Part shown: in pieces, positions 15,676 to 25,347 of the stretch | How positions within the stretch are numbered: the stretch's first letter is position 1 | How the letters are laid out: each line of letters begins with the position of its first letter | Source: Phytohabitans suffuscus | GTDB lineage: Bacteria > Actinomycetota > Actinomycetes > Mycobacteriales > Micromonosporaceae | NCBI RefSeq assembly: GCF_011764565.1 | Contig: NZ_AP022871.1 | Coordinates: 5,704,320-5,768,319 of the forward strand | Direction of reading: 5' to 3' | Length of the DNA: 64,000 nucleotides | Program-made: the position numbers and the translations under genes | The notes under the pieces: generated by a model | Told to the model about the DNA's origin: nothing | Database searches by the model: none | Seen by the model: the letters and a program-made list of their open reading frames with translations, nothing else

Positions 15676-17226
15676 GTGCGCACGCTGCTGGTCTGGTGTC
15701 CCGACTGGCCGGTGATCGCCCTGGACCTCGTGGAGGGCATCCCGGCGACCGGGCCGGTGGCCGTGGTGCGGGCCAACCGCGTGGTCGCCTGTTCCGAGGT
15801 GGCGCGGGCGGAGGGGGTGCGGCGCGGGCTGCGCAAGCGGGAGGCGCAGAGTCGCTGCCCGCGGCTGACCGTGGTCGAGCACGACCCGGACCGGGACGCG
15901 CGGGCGTTCGAGCCGGTGGTGGCGGCGGTCGAGGAGCTGGTGGTCGGGGTCGAGGCGATCCGGGCCGGGTCGTGCGCGCTGGCGGCCAAGGGGCCGGTGC
16001 GCTACTTCGGCGGCGAGGAGCGTACGGCGGAGGCGATCGTCGAGCGGATCGCCGAGGTGTGCGGGGTGGAGAGCCAGGTGGGGATCGCGGACGGGGTGTT
16101 CGCGGCCGGGCTGGCGGCGCGCACCGGGCGGATCGTGCCGCCGGGGCAGAGCCCGGAGTTCCTGGCCGGGCTGCCCGTCGAGGCGCTCGACCGTCCACAG
16201 TTGACTGACCTGCTGCGGCGGCTCGGCATGCGTACCCTCGGTGACTTCGCGGCCCTGCCCGCCGCGGACGTCCTGTCCCGGTTCGGGTTCGACGCGGCGC
16301 TGGCGCACCGGCTGGCGGCGGGGCGCGACCACCGCCCGCTCGCGGTCCGCCGCCCGCCGCCCGACCTGGACGTCGCCGGCGCGTACGAGGACGAGCCGCT
16401 CGACCGGGTCGACGTGGCGGCGTTCGCGGCGCGGTCGCTGGCCGAGCGGCTGCACGAAAAGCTGGCCGGCCACGGGCTGGCCTGTACCCGGGTGGCGATC
16501 GAGGCGGTGACCGCGGACGGGCAGGAGCTGCACCGGGTGTGGCGGCACGACGGGCTGCTCACCGCGGTGGCGATCGCCGACCGGGTGCGGTGGCAGCTCG
16601 ACGGGTGGATCTCCGGGCGCCGGGAGCGGCCGGTGTCCGGGATCGTACGGCTGCGACTGGTCCCCGAAGGGGTGCTCACCCACGTCGGGCTCCAGCCGGG
16701 CCTGTGGGGCGAGACCGGCGAGGAACGCGACCGGGCGCACCGCGCGCTGCACCGGGTGCAGGGCATCCTCGGGCCGGAGGCGGTGCTCACGCCGGTACTC
16801 GGCGGCGGGCGCTCGCCGGACGACCAGGTGCGGATGATCCCGTGGGGCGACGAGCGGACGCCCACCCGGCCCGGCCAGCCGCCCTGGCCCGGCCGCATCC
16901 CCGCTCCCGCGCCGGCGCGGGTGCTCGCGACACCGGTGCGGGTCATGGTGTACGACGCGGACGGCGCGCCGGTCGAGGTGAGCGGCCGGCTGGAGGTCAG
17001 CGCCCCGCCGGCCCGCATCGTGATCAGCTCCACGAGGCGGGAGCGGCGGCGGGAGCGGACGGTCGAGGTGGTCGGCTGGGTCGGGCCGTGGCCGGTGGAC
17101 GAGCGCTGGTGGGCGCCGGAGGAGTCGCGGCGCCGGGCCCGCTTCCAGGTCGCCCTCCCCGGCGGCTGGGGGCTGCTGCTCTCCCTGGCGGGCGGCATCT
17201 GGTCGGTGGAGGCGATCTATGACTGA
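15676..17226 (+). CDS. imuB: ImuB, Y-family polymerase-like mutagenesis protein
   Basis: A 516-residue member of the Y-family fold (fingers, palm, thumb and little finger) with a C-terminal extension. It lacks the catalytic acids of active Y polymerases: the first motif reads LLVWCPDWPV instead of D-x-D-x-F, and the second motif region reads ALAAKGPVRYFGG instead of S-x-D-E. This is typical of ImuB, which binds the beta clamp and recruits DnaE2 instead of synthesising DNA. The GTG at 15676 follows the LexA-controlled promoter, and dnaE2 begins 11 bases after its stop. Confidence 0.9.
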   Translation: MRTLLVWCPDWPVIALDLVEGIPATGPVAVVRANRVVACSEVARAEGVRRGLRKREAQSRCPRLTVVEHDPDRDARAFEPVVAAVEELVVGVEAIRAGSCALAAKGPVRYFGGEERTAEAIVERIAEVCGVESQVGIADGVFAAGLAARTGRIVPPGQSPEFLAGLPVEALDRPQLTDLLRRLGMRTLGDFAALPAADVLSRFGFDAALAHRLAAGRDHRPLAVRRPPPDLDVAGAYEDEPLDRVDVAAFAARSLAERLHEKLAGHGLACTRVAIEAVTADGQELHRVWRHDGLLTAVAIADRVRWQLDGWISGRRERPVSGIVRLRLVPEGVLTHVGLQPGLWGETGEERDRAHRALHRVQGILGPEAVLTPVLGGGRSPDDQVRMIPWGDERTPTRPGQPPWPGRIPAPAPARVLATPVRVMVYDADGAPVEVSGRLEVSAPPARIVISSTRRERRRERTVEVVGWVGPWPVDERWWAPEESRRRARFQVALPGGWGLLLSLAGGIWSVEAIYD

Positions 17227-17237
17227 GGAGTACACGC

Positions 17238-20200
17238 GTGGGCTTTGACAACCCCGTCCGCTCCTGGGCGGAGATGGAGCGGGTGCTCTCCGGAAAACTC
17301 ACCCCGGCGGAGACCCCGAGGTACGTGGTGGACCCGCTGGCGGTGGACGCCGACGGCGGCGACTCGCCGGCCTGGAGCCGCAAGCGGCCGCCGTACGAGG
17401 GTCCCGCGCTGATCCGGGCCGAGGGCGCCGTGCCGTACGCGGAGCTGCACTGCCACACCAACTTCAGCTTCCTCGACGGGGCGAGCCACCCGGAGGAGCT
17501 GGCCCGCGAGGCGGCCCGGCTGGGGCTGACCGCGCTCGCGGTGACCGACCACGACGGCTTCTACGGCGTGGTGCGCTTCGCCGAGGCGGCCCGCGCCCAC
17601 CAGCTGCCCACGATCTTCGGCACGGAGCTGTCGCTCGGCCTGCCCGGCCCGCAGAACGGCGAGCCCGACCCGGTCGGCCGGCACCTGCTGGTGCTGGCCC
17701 GGGGCCCCGAGGGGTACGCGCAGATCGCCCGCACCGTGAGCCGGGCCCAGCTGGCCGGCGAGGAGAAGGGGCGCCCGGTCTACCCGCCGATCGAGGAGCT
17801 GGGAGAAGCCTTGAAGGACGCCGTCGTGCTGACCGGGTGCCGCAAGGGCACCGTACCGGCGGCGCTGCGTATCGGCGGGATGGCCGCGGCGGCCGCGGAG
17901 CTGGACCGCCTCGTGGCCGCGTTCGACCCCGAGCGCGTGCTGGTGGAGCTGACCGACCACGGTGACCCGGCCGACGGCGACCGCAACGACGCGCTCGCCG
18001 AGCTGGCCGCCGCGGCGGGACTGTCCACTGTGGCCACCAACAACGTGCACTACGCCACCCCCGGGCGGCGCCGGCTGGCCACCGCACTCGCCGCGGTACG
18101 GGCCCGGCGCAGCCTCGACGAGATCGACGGGTGGCTGCCCGCGGCGGCCACCGCACACCTGCGCGGCGGGGAGGAGATGGCGGCCCGGTTCGCGGGGTAC
18201 CCCGGTGCGGTGGCCCGCGCCGCCGAGCTGGGCCGCGAGCTCGCCTTCGACCTCCAGCTCGTCGCGCCCAACCTGCCGAAGTGGCAGCTTCCGGACGGTC
18301 ACGACGAGATGAGCTGGCTGCGCCACCTGACCATGGAGGGGGCACTGCGGCGGTACGGCCCGAGGGAGGCGAACCCGGAGGCGTACCTCCAGCTGGACCG
18401 CGAGCTGAAGATGATCGGCGAGCTGGGCTTCCCCGGCTACTTCCTGATCGTCCACGACATCGTGGACTTCTGTCACCGGGAGCGGATCTTCTGCCAGGGG
18501 CGCGGCTCGGCGGCCAACTCGGCGGTCTGCTACGCGCTCCGCATCACCAACGTCGACGCCGTCCAGCACGGGCTGCTCTTCGAGCGCTTTCTCGCCCCCG
18601 AGCGGGACGGCCCGCCGGACATCGACGTCGACATCGAGTCCGACGAGCGCGAGAAGGTCATCCAGTACGTCTACGAGAAGTACGGCCGGACGCACACCGC
18701 CCAGGTCGCCAACGTGATCTCGTACCGGCCGCGGTCGGCGGTGCGCGACATCGCCAAGGCGTTCGGCTTCTCGCCCGGACAGCAGGACGCGTGGAGCAAG
18801 CAGATCGACCGGTGGGGGAGCATCGCCGCGGTCGACGTGGACGACATCCCGGAGCGGGTGGTCGAGTTCGCCAACGAGCTGCAGACGTTTCCGCGGCACC
18901 TGGGCATCCACTCCGGCGGCATGGTGATCTGCGACCGCCCGGTGATCGACGTGTGCCCGGTCGAGTGGGCGCGGATGGAGAACCGCACGGTCCTGCAGTG
19001 GGACAAGGACGACTGCGCGATCGCCGGCCTGGTCAAGTTCGACCTGCTCGGGCTGGGCATGCTCTCCGCGCTCCGGTACGCCTGCGACATGATCGGCGAG
19101 GATCTCGACCTGAGCGCGATGAGCCTGGACGATCCCGAAATTTACAACATGTTGTGCCGGGCCGACTCGGTCGGCGTCTTCCAGGTCGAGTCCCGCGCGC
19201 AGATGGCCACGCTGCCGCGGTTGAAGCCGGAATGCTTCTACGACCTGGTCGTCGAGGTGGCGCTCATCCGGCCCGGCCCGATCCAGGGCGGCTCGGTTCA
19301 TCCATACATAAGACGAAAAAAGAGACTCGAACCCGCCAAGCCGCCCCACCCCGCCATGGCCAACGCGCTCGCCAAGACGCTCGGCGTACCCCTCTTTCAG
19401 GAGCAGCTCATGCAACTCGCCATCGACGTGGCCGGCTTCGACGGCTCCGAGGCCGACCAGCTGCGCCGCGCGATGGGCTCGAAGCGCTCCGACGAGCGGA
19501 TGGCGGCGCTGCGGGAGCGGCTCTACGCGGGCATGGCCGAGCGGGGCATCACCGGCGCGATCGCCGACGACGTGTACCTCAAGCTCTCCTCGTTCGCCAG
19601 CTTCGGCTTCCCGGAGAGCCACGCGATCAGCTTCGCCTACCTCGTGTACGCCAGCTCGTGGCTCAAGCGCTACCACCCCGGACCCTTCCTCGCCGCGCTG
19701 CTCAACGCCCAGCCGATGGGCTTCTACTCGCCGCAGACGCTGGTCGACGACGCGCGGCGGCACGGCGTCGAGGTGCGCCGGCCGGACGTCAACCTCAGCG
19801 GGGCGAAGGCCACGCTGGAGCAGACGGCGCAGACCCGCTGGGGCAGCGACAAGGGCGAGCCGCCGCACCGGTGGGGGATGGGCGGGCCGGCCGTCCGGCT
19901 GGGACTGTCCTATGTGCGCACTGTCGGCGCCGACCTGGCCGCGCGGGTCGAGGAGGAACGGGAGGGCGCCGGCCCGTACCGGGACATGGCCGACCTGGCC
20001 CGCCGCGTCGGCCTGAGCGCCGCGCACATGGAGGCGCTGGCCACCGCGGACGCGTTCGCCGGCTTCGGGCTCTCCCGCCGCGAGGCGCTGTGGGCGGCCG
20101 GCGCCGCGGCCCAGGAGCGCCCCGACCGCCTCCCGGGCACCGGCACCAGCCCCAACCCGCCGCCCACGCTGCCCGGCATGGACGCGGTCGACCGCCTCGT

Positions 20201-20590
20201 CGCGGACGTGTGGGCCACCGGCCTGTCGCCGGAGAGCCATCCGGCCCGCTTCATCCGCCCCCAGCTCGATGAGGCCGGTGCGGTGCCGATCGCCCGGCTG
20301 GGCCTGATCGACGGCGGCACCCGGGTGCGCGTCGGCGGCCTGGTCACCCACCGGCAGCGGCCGGCGACCGCGGGCGGGATCACATTTATGAACCTCGAAG
20401 ACGAGACCGGCATGCTCAACGTGACCTGTTCCCCGGGCTGTGGCAGCGATACCGGAAGGTGGCCCGCACCAGCGCCGCACTGATCGTGCGGGGCCGGCTG
20501 GAAAAGCACGACGGCGTGATCAATCTGACCGCCGATCGGCTCGACCCGATCACGCCACCGGTGAGTCCGGCGTCACGCGATTTCCGGTGA
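17238..20590 (+). CDS. dnaE2: Error-prone DNA polymerase DnaE2 (one-base frameshift near 3' end)
   Basis: C-family DNA polymerase III alpha-type enzyme for damage-induced mutagenesis. The N-terminal PHP domain has AELHCHTNFSFLDGAS; the palm has GRGSAANS and the catalytic PDIDVDIESDER; later come GVPLFQEQLMQLA and the OB-fold ITFMNLEDETGMLNV. The open frame stops at 20483, but the natural C-terminus (LWQRYRKVARTSAALIVRGR onward, ending SPASRDFR) continues in the next frame to the TGA at 20588. One base seems missing in CCCCGGG at 20431-20437. The GTG start has GAGGAG at 17225-17230. A patch at 19299-19335 is unusually AT-rich and contains rare ATA and AGA codons. Confidence 0.9.
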
Positions 20591-20660
20591 TACACGTCCG
20601 ACGGTATTCCGACAGTGGTGGCCGGCGCGCAACTTCGCTGTGTCAACCTGACACGGGCCT

Positions 20661-21305
20661 GTGGCAGAGGCGAGCACAGAAATCCCGGTGGCGATGCGTG
20701 ACAGGACCATTCTTCTGGTCGGTGCCAAGTTCCTCTTCTGGCTGTTTTTCCTTCTCGTCTACCTGCCCCGCTTCGCGGCCGGCCACGCACGCGTCACATT
20801 CGGCGTGAGCAGCGCGGACGCCGACCACACCCGCGAGCGGTGCGAGGCGCTCTCCTCCTGCGGCGACAACCACGACGCGTTCGAGTGGGCGCAGATGACA
20901 CTGATGCGCGCGATGTCCGGCGAAATCTGGGCCACCACGATCGTGTTACTCCTGCTCGAATCGGCATTTCTCGTGGTAATGACAGCGCACCTGATAGGCC
21001 GCCGCACGACCGCACGCACCGCCATGCGGTTGTGGAAGGTCCAGTTGACCGTCGCCGCGGCGTCGCTCATCGTTTACCTGGCACTGCTCGGCATCGGCGC
21101 CGTAGCGTTGCACCGCATTCCGGAAAATGCGCGCCTCGCGCCGTACCAGGCCGCGTTCTCATCCCCATTCACCGATGTCGCGATGCTCTATTACACGGGC
21201 GTCTTCGTCGCGGTCAACGCCCTGTCACTGGCCCACAGCCGCGCGATGGCCCGCCTGCTGCCCGGTCGCCGGCACCCCGTCCCGGTCGCCGGCCCGAGCG
21301 ACTAG
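20661..21305 (+). CDS. Membrane protein of unknown function
   Basis: A 214-residue protein with about four membrane helices: TILLVGAKFLFWLFFLLVYL near the N-terminus, TTIVLLLLESAFLVVMTAHLI, LTVAAASLIVYLALLGIGAV and a last one around MLYYTGVFVAVNALSLAHS. Between helices 1 and 2 lies a presumably external loop with a Cys pair (CEALSSC). I do not recognise a family. The GTG at 20661 is used; start codons nearer the first helix cannot be excluded. It begins about 70 bases after dnaE2 with no clear promoter of its own. Confidence 0.6.
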   Translation: MAEASTEIPVAMRDRTILLVGAKFLFWLFFLLVYLPRFAAGHARVTFGVSSADADHTRERCEALSSCGDNHDAFEWAQMTLMRAMSGEIWATTIVLLLLESAFLVVMTAHLIGRRTTARTAMRLWKVQLTVAAASLIVYLALLGIGAVALHRIPENARLAPYQAAFSSPFTDVAMLYYTGVFVAVNALSLAHSRAMARLLPGRRHPVPVAGPSD

Positions 21306-21379
21306 GGAGTTCGGGGTTGGGTGACACTGTTTGTCCATCTTCGTGGTCCGCGTGGGGGCGTTCAACCCCGGATCTGGAC

Positions 21380-21440
21380 TTGAGCTACCGCGATGTCCGC
21401 GGTGGTCCGGACCGTTGCTCCCGCGGCCTCACCCTCTGCG
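21380..21440 (+). repeat. Dispersed 61-bp repeat, copy A
   Basis: Begins TTGAGCTACCGCGATGTCCG and contains GTGGTCCGGACCGTTGCTC. It differs from copy B (59363-59423) at two of 61 positions. A shorter, more diverged copy C is on the minus strand at 30832-30868. Confidence 0.9.
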
Positions 21441-21591
21441 GTCCACACGGTCACACCCAGCCGGACCCCGTCGCCGCCGGGAAGCCTCCAGGCCCGTCCA
21501 CGACGGACCGTTCGTCTCGCGAGGGCTCGAATCATGCCGCTGTCGCGGCGGTGTCTCCTTGATCGACGCGGGTTGGACCGTGCCGGGCAGT

Positions 21592-21629
21592 GTCCGTGGC
21601 GAGCAACTACCCTCCAGGACTCTGCTGGC
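21592..21629 (-). repeat. Repeat segment with an inverted relative at 22192-22230
   Basis: Read on the minus strand it contains GCCAGCAGAGTCCT and CGCCACGGAC, both also present in the same order on the plus strand at 22192-22230. Sequence between these blocks has diverged. Confidence 0.65.
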
Positions 21630-21631
21630 TA

Positions 21632-21660
21632 ATTGAGGCAGGCCCATGACCTGCCTCAAT
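21632..21660. terminator. Perfect 11-bp hairpin
   Basis: ATTGAGGCAGG (21632-21642) and CCTGCCTCAAT (21650-21660) form a stem with a 7-base loop. There is no T tract; it may be a terminator for the upstream membrane protein gene or a repeat-borne structure. Confidence 0.45.
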
Positions 21661-21761
21661 ATCCGTCTGGTGGTCGTTTACCCGCTGATTCCGGGTGAAC
21701 GGTGACCGCGCCGACCGCCCCCTTTTCCGTGGTCGACGCTCTGGGATCGGTCCGAGGCGGG

Positions 21762-21810
21762 GATCGTGGTAGCTGGCTGTTTGCTTCAGGTGCGGCTGTG
21801 TACCACGATC
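21762..21810. repeat. REP-like inverted repeat 1
   Basis: GATCGTGGTA at 21762-21771 and TACCACGATC at 21801-21810, separated by 29 bases. Confidence 0.7.
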
Positions 21811-21929
21811 TGCCCGGAGTTAGCCGTCGTCGATGTCGATCAAGGCCCCGTGGGCTCCGATCCCGGCACGGGTTCGGCCCGGTGTCGCCGGTCACCGTCA
21901 GGTCCGCGACCGACAGCACGGTCCCAGCG

Positions 21930-21977
21930 GATCGTGGTATGAAACAGCCCCTGGAGGGGCGGATCCGTACCACGATC
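21930..21977. repeat. REP-like inverted repeat 2
   Basis: GATCGTGGTA at 21930-21939 and TACCACGATC at 21968-21977 with a 28-base spacer that itself contains CAGCCCCTGGAGGGGC. The left half is also found at 59456. Confidence 0.7.
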
Positions 21978-22191
21978 TACTGAAAGTCCGTGCGCGTGGA
22001 CCATGAGCCGTGGTCTCGGACCCCGCGTTCGGCGGACAGATCGTCAGAAAAGCAGCCAGCCGCACAGGCCATTGTGGACAGATCCTGAGGGCTCCCTGGA
22101 GAGACACGGCGGCGGCGATCCGGCGGCCGGAGACGCGCCATCAGCGATTCTCCCGGCCACGTTTCCGCAGGTCACAGCAATCCTCGAATTC

Positions 22192-22230
22192 GCCAGCAGA
22201 GTCCTCCAGGGGCAACGATTCGCCACGGAC
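22192..22230 (+). repeat. Relative of the segment at 21592-21629, opposite orientation
   Basis: Shares GCCAGCAGAGTCCT and CGCCACGGAC with the reverse complement of 21592-21629. Confidence 0.65.
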
Positions 22231-22450
22231 GGTCCGAGCTGTCGCCGATCGACCGATCCGGATCCGAGTGGGCCAAACCCCCAACCCCGAAAGCTCTCGA
22301 GAGACCGTTCGGGCACGGGGTTTGAGCAGACAGCGCGGCGTCCACGATCAGCCGGAACCGATCCCTCGGCCGCGCGGCGGGCGGACAAATCGGCGGGAAA
22401 CGGTCGCCCGGACGGGGCCGCTGTGGACGGACGCGGGCCCTCAGCGCGCT

Positions 22451-22505
22451 CAGCGGTACCAGAGGCACGTTTTGCGGGCTCCATAAGGTGCCTCTTGTAC
22501 CGCTG
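22451..22505 (-). terminator. 18-bp hairpin downstream of the MMPL gene
   Basis: CAGCGGTACCAGAGGCAC (22451-22468) pairs with GTGCCTCTTGTACCGCTG (22488-22505) with one mismatch and a 19-base loop, about 115 bases past the MMPL stop. It has no T tract, as is common for actinobacterial terminators. Confidence 0.5.
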
Positions 22506-22621
22506 GGCGATCGGGTGCGGCGGCGCGGTCCCGCCGCGCGGCGTGGACGGCGCTGATGTGGCTCGGGCGGCCAAGCGGACCACGACCCCGAACGCCCTGA
22601 TCCCGCGAGGTGGGCCAACGG

Positions 22622-24733
22622 CTAGTGGACCGCGGGGGCTGGCCGCGGGGTGGCGGTCGACGGGAGCTCGTCGGGGACCTTGGCCAGTCTGCTGGGGTGC
22701 CACATGTGGCGGCCGATGTCGAGGTTGAGCGCGGTGACCAGGACGGCCCGTACCACGATCGTGTCGAGCAGTACGCCGAACGCCACCGCGAAGCCGATCT
22801 CGGTGAACGCCGTCAGGGGGAGCGTGGCCAGCACCGCGAAGGTGCCGGCGAGCACCACGCCGGCCGACGTGATCACGCCGCCGGTCGCGGCCAGGGCGAT
22901 GAGCGCGGCCCGTTTGGTGCCGTGGTGGGGGGTCTCCTCGCGCACGCGGGTCATCAGGAAGATGTTGTAGTCGATGCCGAGCGCGACCAGGAACACGAAG
23001 ACGAACAGCGGCAGCGAGTTGTCGGCGCCGCCGAAGCCGAAGACGTGCCGGAAGACCAGCGCGCTCACGCCCAGCGCCGCGGCGAACGAGAGGACCACGG
23101 TCGCGACCAGCACGAGGGGTGCGACGATCGCGCGTAGCAGCAGGCACAGGATCACCAGCACCACGAGCAGCACGATCGGGATGATGAGGCTGCGGTCGTG
23201 GCGGGCGGCGCGCTGGAGGTCGAGGTTGATCGCGGTCTGGCCGCCGACCTGGGCGTCCGCGCCGGGCACCGCGTGCACGCGGTCGCGGGCCCGGTCGACC
23301 GTGTCGTACGCGGCGGGGGTGTCCGGCGGTGAGGTGAGCGTGCCCTCCAGGTAGGCGGTGCCGCCGCGGACCACCGGCTCGCGCACCGACGACGCCTCGA
23401 TGCCGGGGGTGCCGGCGAACACCGTGCGCACCTCGCCGGCCCGCGCCGCGTTGCTGACCACCGCGACCGGTGTGCCGATGCCGGCCGGAAAGTGCTGGGC
23501 CAGCACCTCCTCGCCCACGACCGAGTCGGGGTCGCCGCGGAACGACTCCTTGTTGGTCAGGCCGTTCGCGTCGAGCTGCACCAGGCCGATCGCCATGACG
23601 GCCAGTACCACGGTGGTGGTGATCCAGGTGGCCCGCGGCGCGCGGGCGATGCGGGCGCCGACCTTGGCCCAGAGGCCCCGCGTGGTCGGCTCGGCGGTGC
23701 CCTCCCTCGGGCTGACCGGCCAGAAGATCCACCGGCCGACCGTGACCAGCAGTGCCGGGAGCAGCGTGAGCATGACCGCGAGGCCGACGACGATGCCGAT
23801 CGCGGCGACCGGGCCGAGGCCGCGGGTGGAGTTGGTCTCGGCGAAGAGCAGGCAGATCATGCCGACCGCCACGGTGGCCGCGCTCGCGATGATCGCCGGC
23901 CCGGCGCGGTGCAGGGCCACCGCCATCGCCTCGTGCCGGTCGTGGTGTCGGCGCAGCTCCTCCCGGTACCGGGCGACGAGCAGCAGCGCGTAGTCGGTGC
24001 CGGCGCCGAACACCAGTACCGTCAGGATGCCGGCGCTCTGCGCGTTGACGGTGAGGCCGGCGTGCTTGGCGAGCAGGTAGATCACGGCCTGGGCGCAGGT
24101 CAGCGCCACGCCGGCGGAGATGACCGGGAGCAGCCACAGCACCGGGCTGCGGTAGGTGAACAGCAGGATCACCACGACCACGCCGATCGTGGCGAACAGC
24201 AGCGTGCTGTCGATGCCCTCGAACGCGGTGGCCGAGTCGGCGGCGTTGCCGGCCGGCCCGGTGACGTGCACGTCGAGCCCGTCGGCGCCGTTCTCCGCGG
24301 TCGCCCGCATCGAGTCGACGATCGAGCCGGCCCGGTCCCAGCCCTCGGGGCCGAGGTTGAGCGGCACGTAGATCTGGGCCGCCCTGCCGTCGGCGGAGAC
24401 CACCGGACCCTGCACCGGGCCGTCGACCTCGCTGAGCTGCCCGAACTGCCGCGCGTCGCGGGCCACCTTCGCCTTGTCCGCGCCGGTCAGCCCGGACGGG
24501 CGGTCGTAGACGACCACCGCGGGGATCGTGTCGGGGGAGGAGAAGGCGGCCTGCTTGTCGAGCACCTGGGTGGACTCCGCGCTGCCCGGCAGCCAGGACC
24601 TGGCCTCGTTGTCCTCGACGCCGGTGAGCCTGCCCGCGAGCGGTGCGGCGAGCGCGACGACAGCCAGCCAGAAAACGATGATCAGGAACTTTGTCCGGCG
24701 GCCGGTGAGCAGCCCAGCGACGTTTCTGGTCAT
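22622..24733 (-). CDS. MMPL family RND-type transporter
   Basis: A 703-residue inner-membrane transporter with about twelve helices in two halves, each preceded by a large extracytoplasmic loop. It starts MTRNVAGLLTGRRTKFLIIV. The characteristic GTDYALLLVARYREELRR (first half) and GIDYNIFLMTRVREE (second half) carry the membrane Asp-Tyr pairs that transmit protons in MmpL proteins. Substrates may be lipids or drugs; no lipid synthesis gene is adjacent. The ATG at 24733 follows a GGGGGGATCC ribosome site, and upstream starts are less likely. Confidence 0.88.
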   Translation of the reverse strand: MTRNVAGLLTGRRTKFLIIVFWLAVVALAAPLAGRLTGVEDNEARSWLPGSAESTQVLDKQAAFSSPDTIPAVVVYDRPSGLTGADKAKVARDARQFGQLSEVDGPVQGPVVSADGRAAQIYVPLNLGPEGWDRAGSIVDSMRATAENGADGLDVHVTGPAGNAADSATAFEGIDSTLLFATIGVVVVILLFTYRSPVLWLLPVISAGVALTCAQAVIYLLAKHAGLTVNAQSAGILTVLVFGAGTDYALLLVARYREELRRHHDRHEAMAVALHRAGPAIIASAATVAVGMICLLFAETNSTRGLGPVAAIGIVVGLAVMLTLLPALLVTVGRWIFWPVSPREGTAEPTTRGLWAKVGARIARAPRATWITTTVVLAVMAIGLVQLDANGLTNKESFRGDPDSVVGEEVLAQHFPAGIGTPVAVVSNAARAGEVRTVFAGTPGIEASSVREPVVRGGTAYLEGTLTSPPDTPAAYDTVDRARDRVHAVPGADAQVGGQTAINLDLQRAARHDRSLIIPIVLLVVLVILCLLLRAIVAPLVLVATVVLSFAAALGVSALVFRHVFGFGGADNSLPLFVFVFLVALGIDYNIFLMTRVREETPHHGTKRAALIALAATGGVITSAGVVLAGTFAVLATLPLTAFTEIGFAVAFGVLLDTIVVRAVLVTALNLDIGRHMWHPSRLAKVPDELPSTATPRPAPAVH

Positions 24734-24874
24734 GGATCCCCCCGTGGACACGCGCGTACGACCCGGCCGCACGTGCGCCGGTCCGTGCCGGCCACACCTC
24801 GTCACCGCGCACCGGCTTCGCGGCTGATACCCGAAGGGCACGCCGGACGCGCCCAGAAACGGGGCAGAAACGCG

Positions 24875-25297
24875 CTACTGCCTGCTCAGGGCCCGTTCGA
24901 GGAGGGTGGCGAGGGGGATCGACTCGCCGTCCTTCCCGCCCCGGCCCACCACCAGCGGCGGGTCGTCACCCCGGAGAGTGACGCCGGTGAGCCGGGCCCG
25001 CAGGCTGGCCGGCACCGTGAGCAGGTAAAAGGTGCCGTCCTCGGCGACGGCCATCGATCGGTCGGATTTCAGATACCAGCCCCGCAGACCGGTCCGGTAC
25101 CGCCCGCGCCCGCTGTACGCCCGCGCCACGAGCGCCTGCGTCGGCAGGTCGCGCGCGCGGGCCCGGCGCACGAAGTCGGCCACCAGGGCCCGTGCCTGCG
25201 AGATCTCCACCGCCCTCAGGCGCTTCTGAGCCTCGGCGTGTACGGTGACCGCGTGGCGCCGACGCCTGTGCCACTCTGCCTGGTCGTCGGTGGTCAT
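24875..25297 (-). CDS. Small conserved-type protein of unknown function
   Basis: A 140-residue, Arg-rich soluble protein with no recognised domain. A helical N-terminal half (RRRRHAVTVHAEAQKRLRAV) is followed by a compact beta-rich part (GWYLKSDRSMAVAEDGTFYL, then GDDPPLVVGRGGKDGESIPL). It starts with ATG and ends 141 bases upstream of the MMPL start, in the same direction. The next plus-strand gene is divergent. Confidence 0.6.
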   Translation of the reverse strand: MTTDDQAEWHRRRRHAVTVHAEAQKRLRAVEISQARALVADFVRRARARDLPTQALVARAYSGRGRYRTGLRGWYLKSDRSMAVAEDGTFYLLTVPASLRARLTGVTLRGDDPPLVVGRGGKDGESIPLATLLERALSRQ

Positions 25298-25347
25298 GGC
25301 CCGACCCTACGATCCCCCGTTGAGGAGTTGAGGAAGGGAGCAGCACC

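Larger units (their letters stand above)
21306..22621. other. 1.3-kb gene-free region with repeats and hairpins
   Basis: No reading frame here has convincing coding character. The stretch holds one dispersed repeat copy, two GATCGTGGTA/TACCACGATC inverted pairs, a perfect 11-bp hairpin, two related segments in opposite orientation, and a terminator-like hairpin. It looks like a landing or decay zone for small repeats. Confidence 0.6.

Noticed and set aside
22752..22761. TACCACGATC as a further REP half
   Set aside because: It is inside the MMPL coding sequence, has no partner and is explained by conserved codons.
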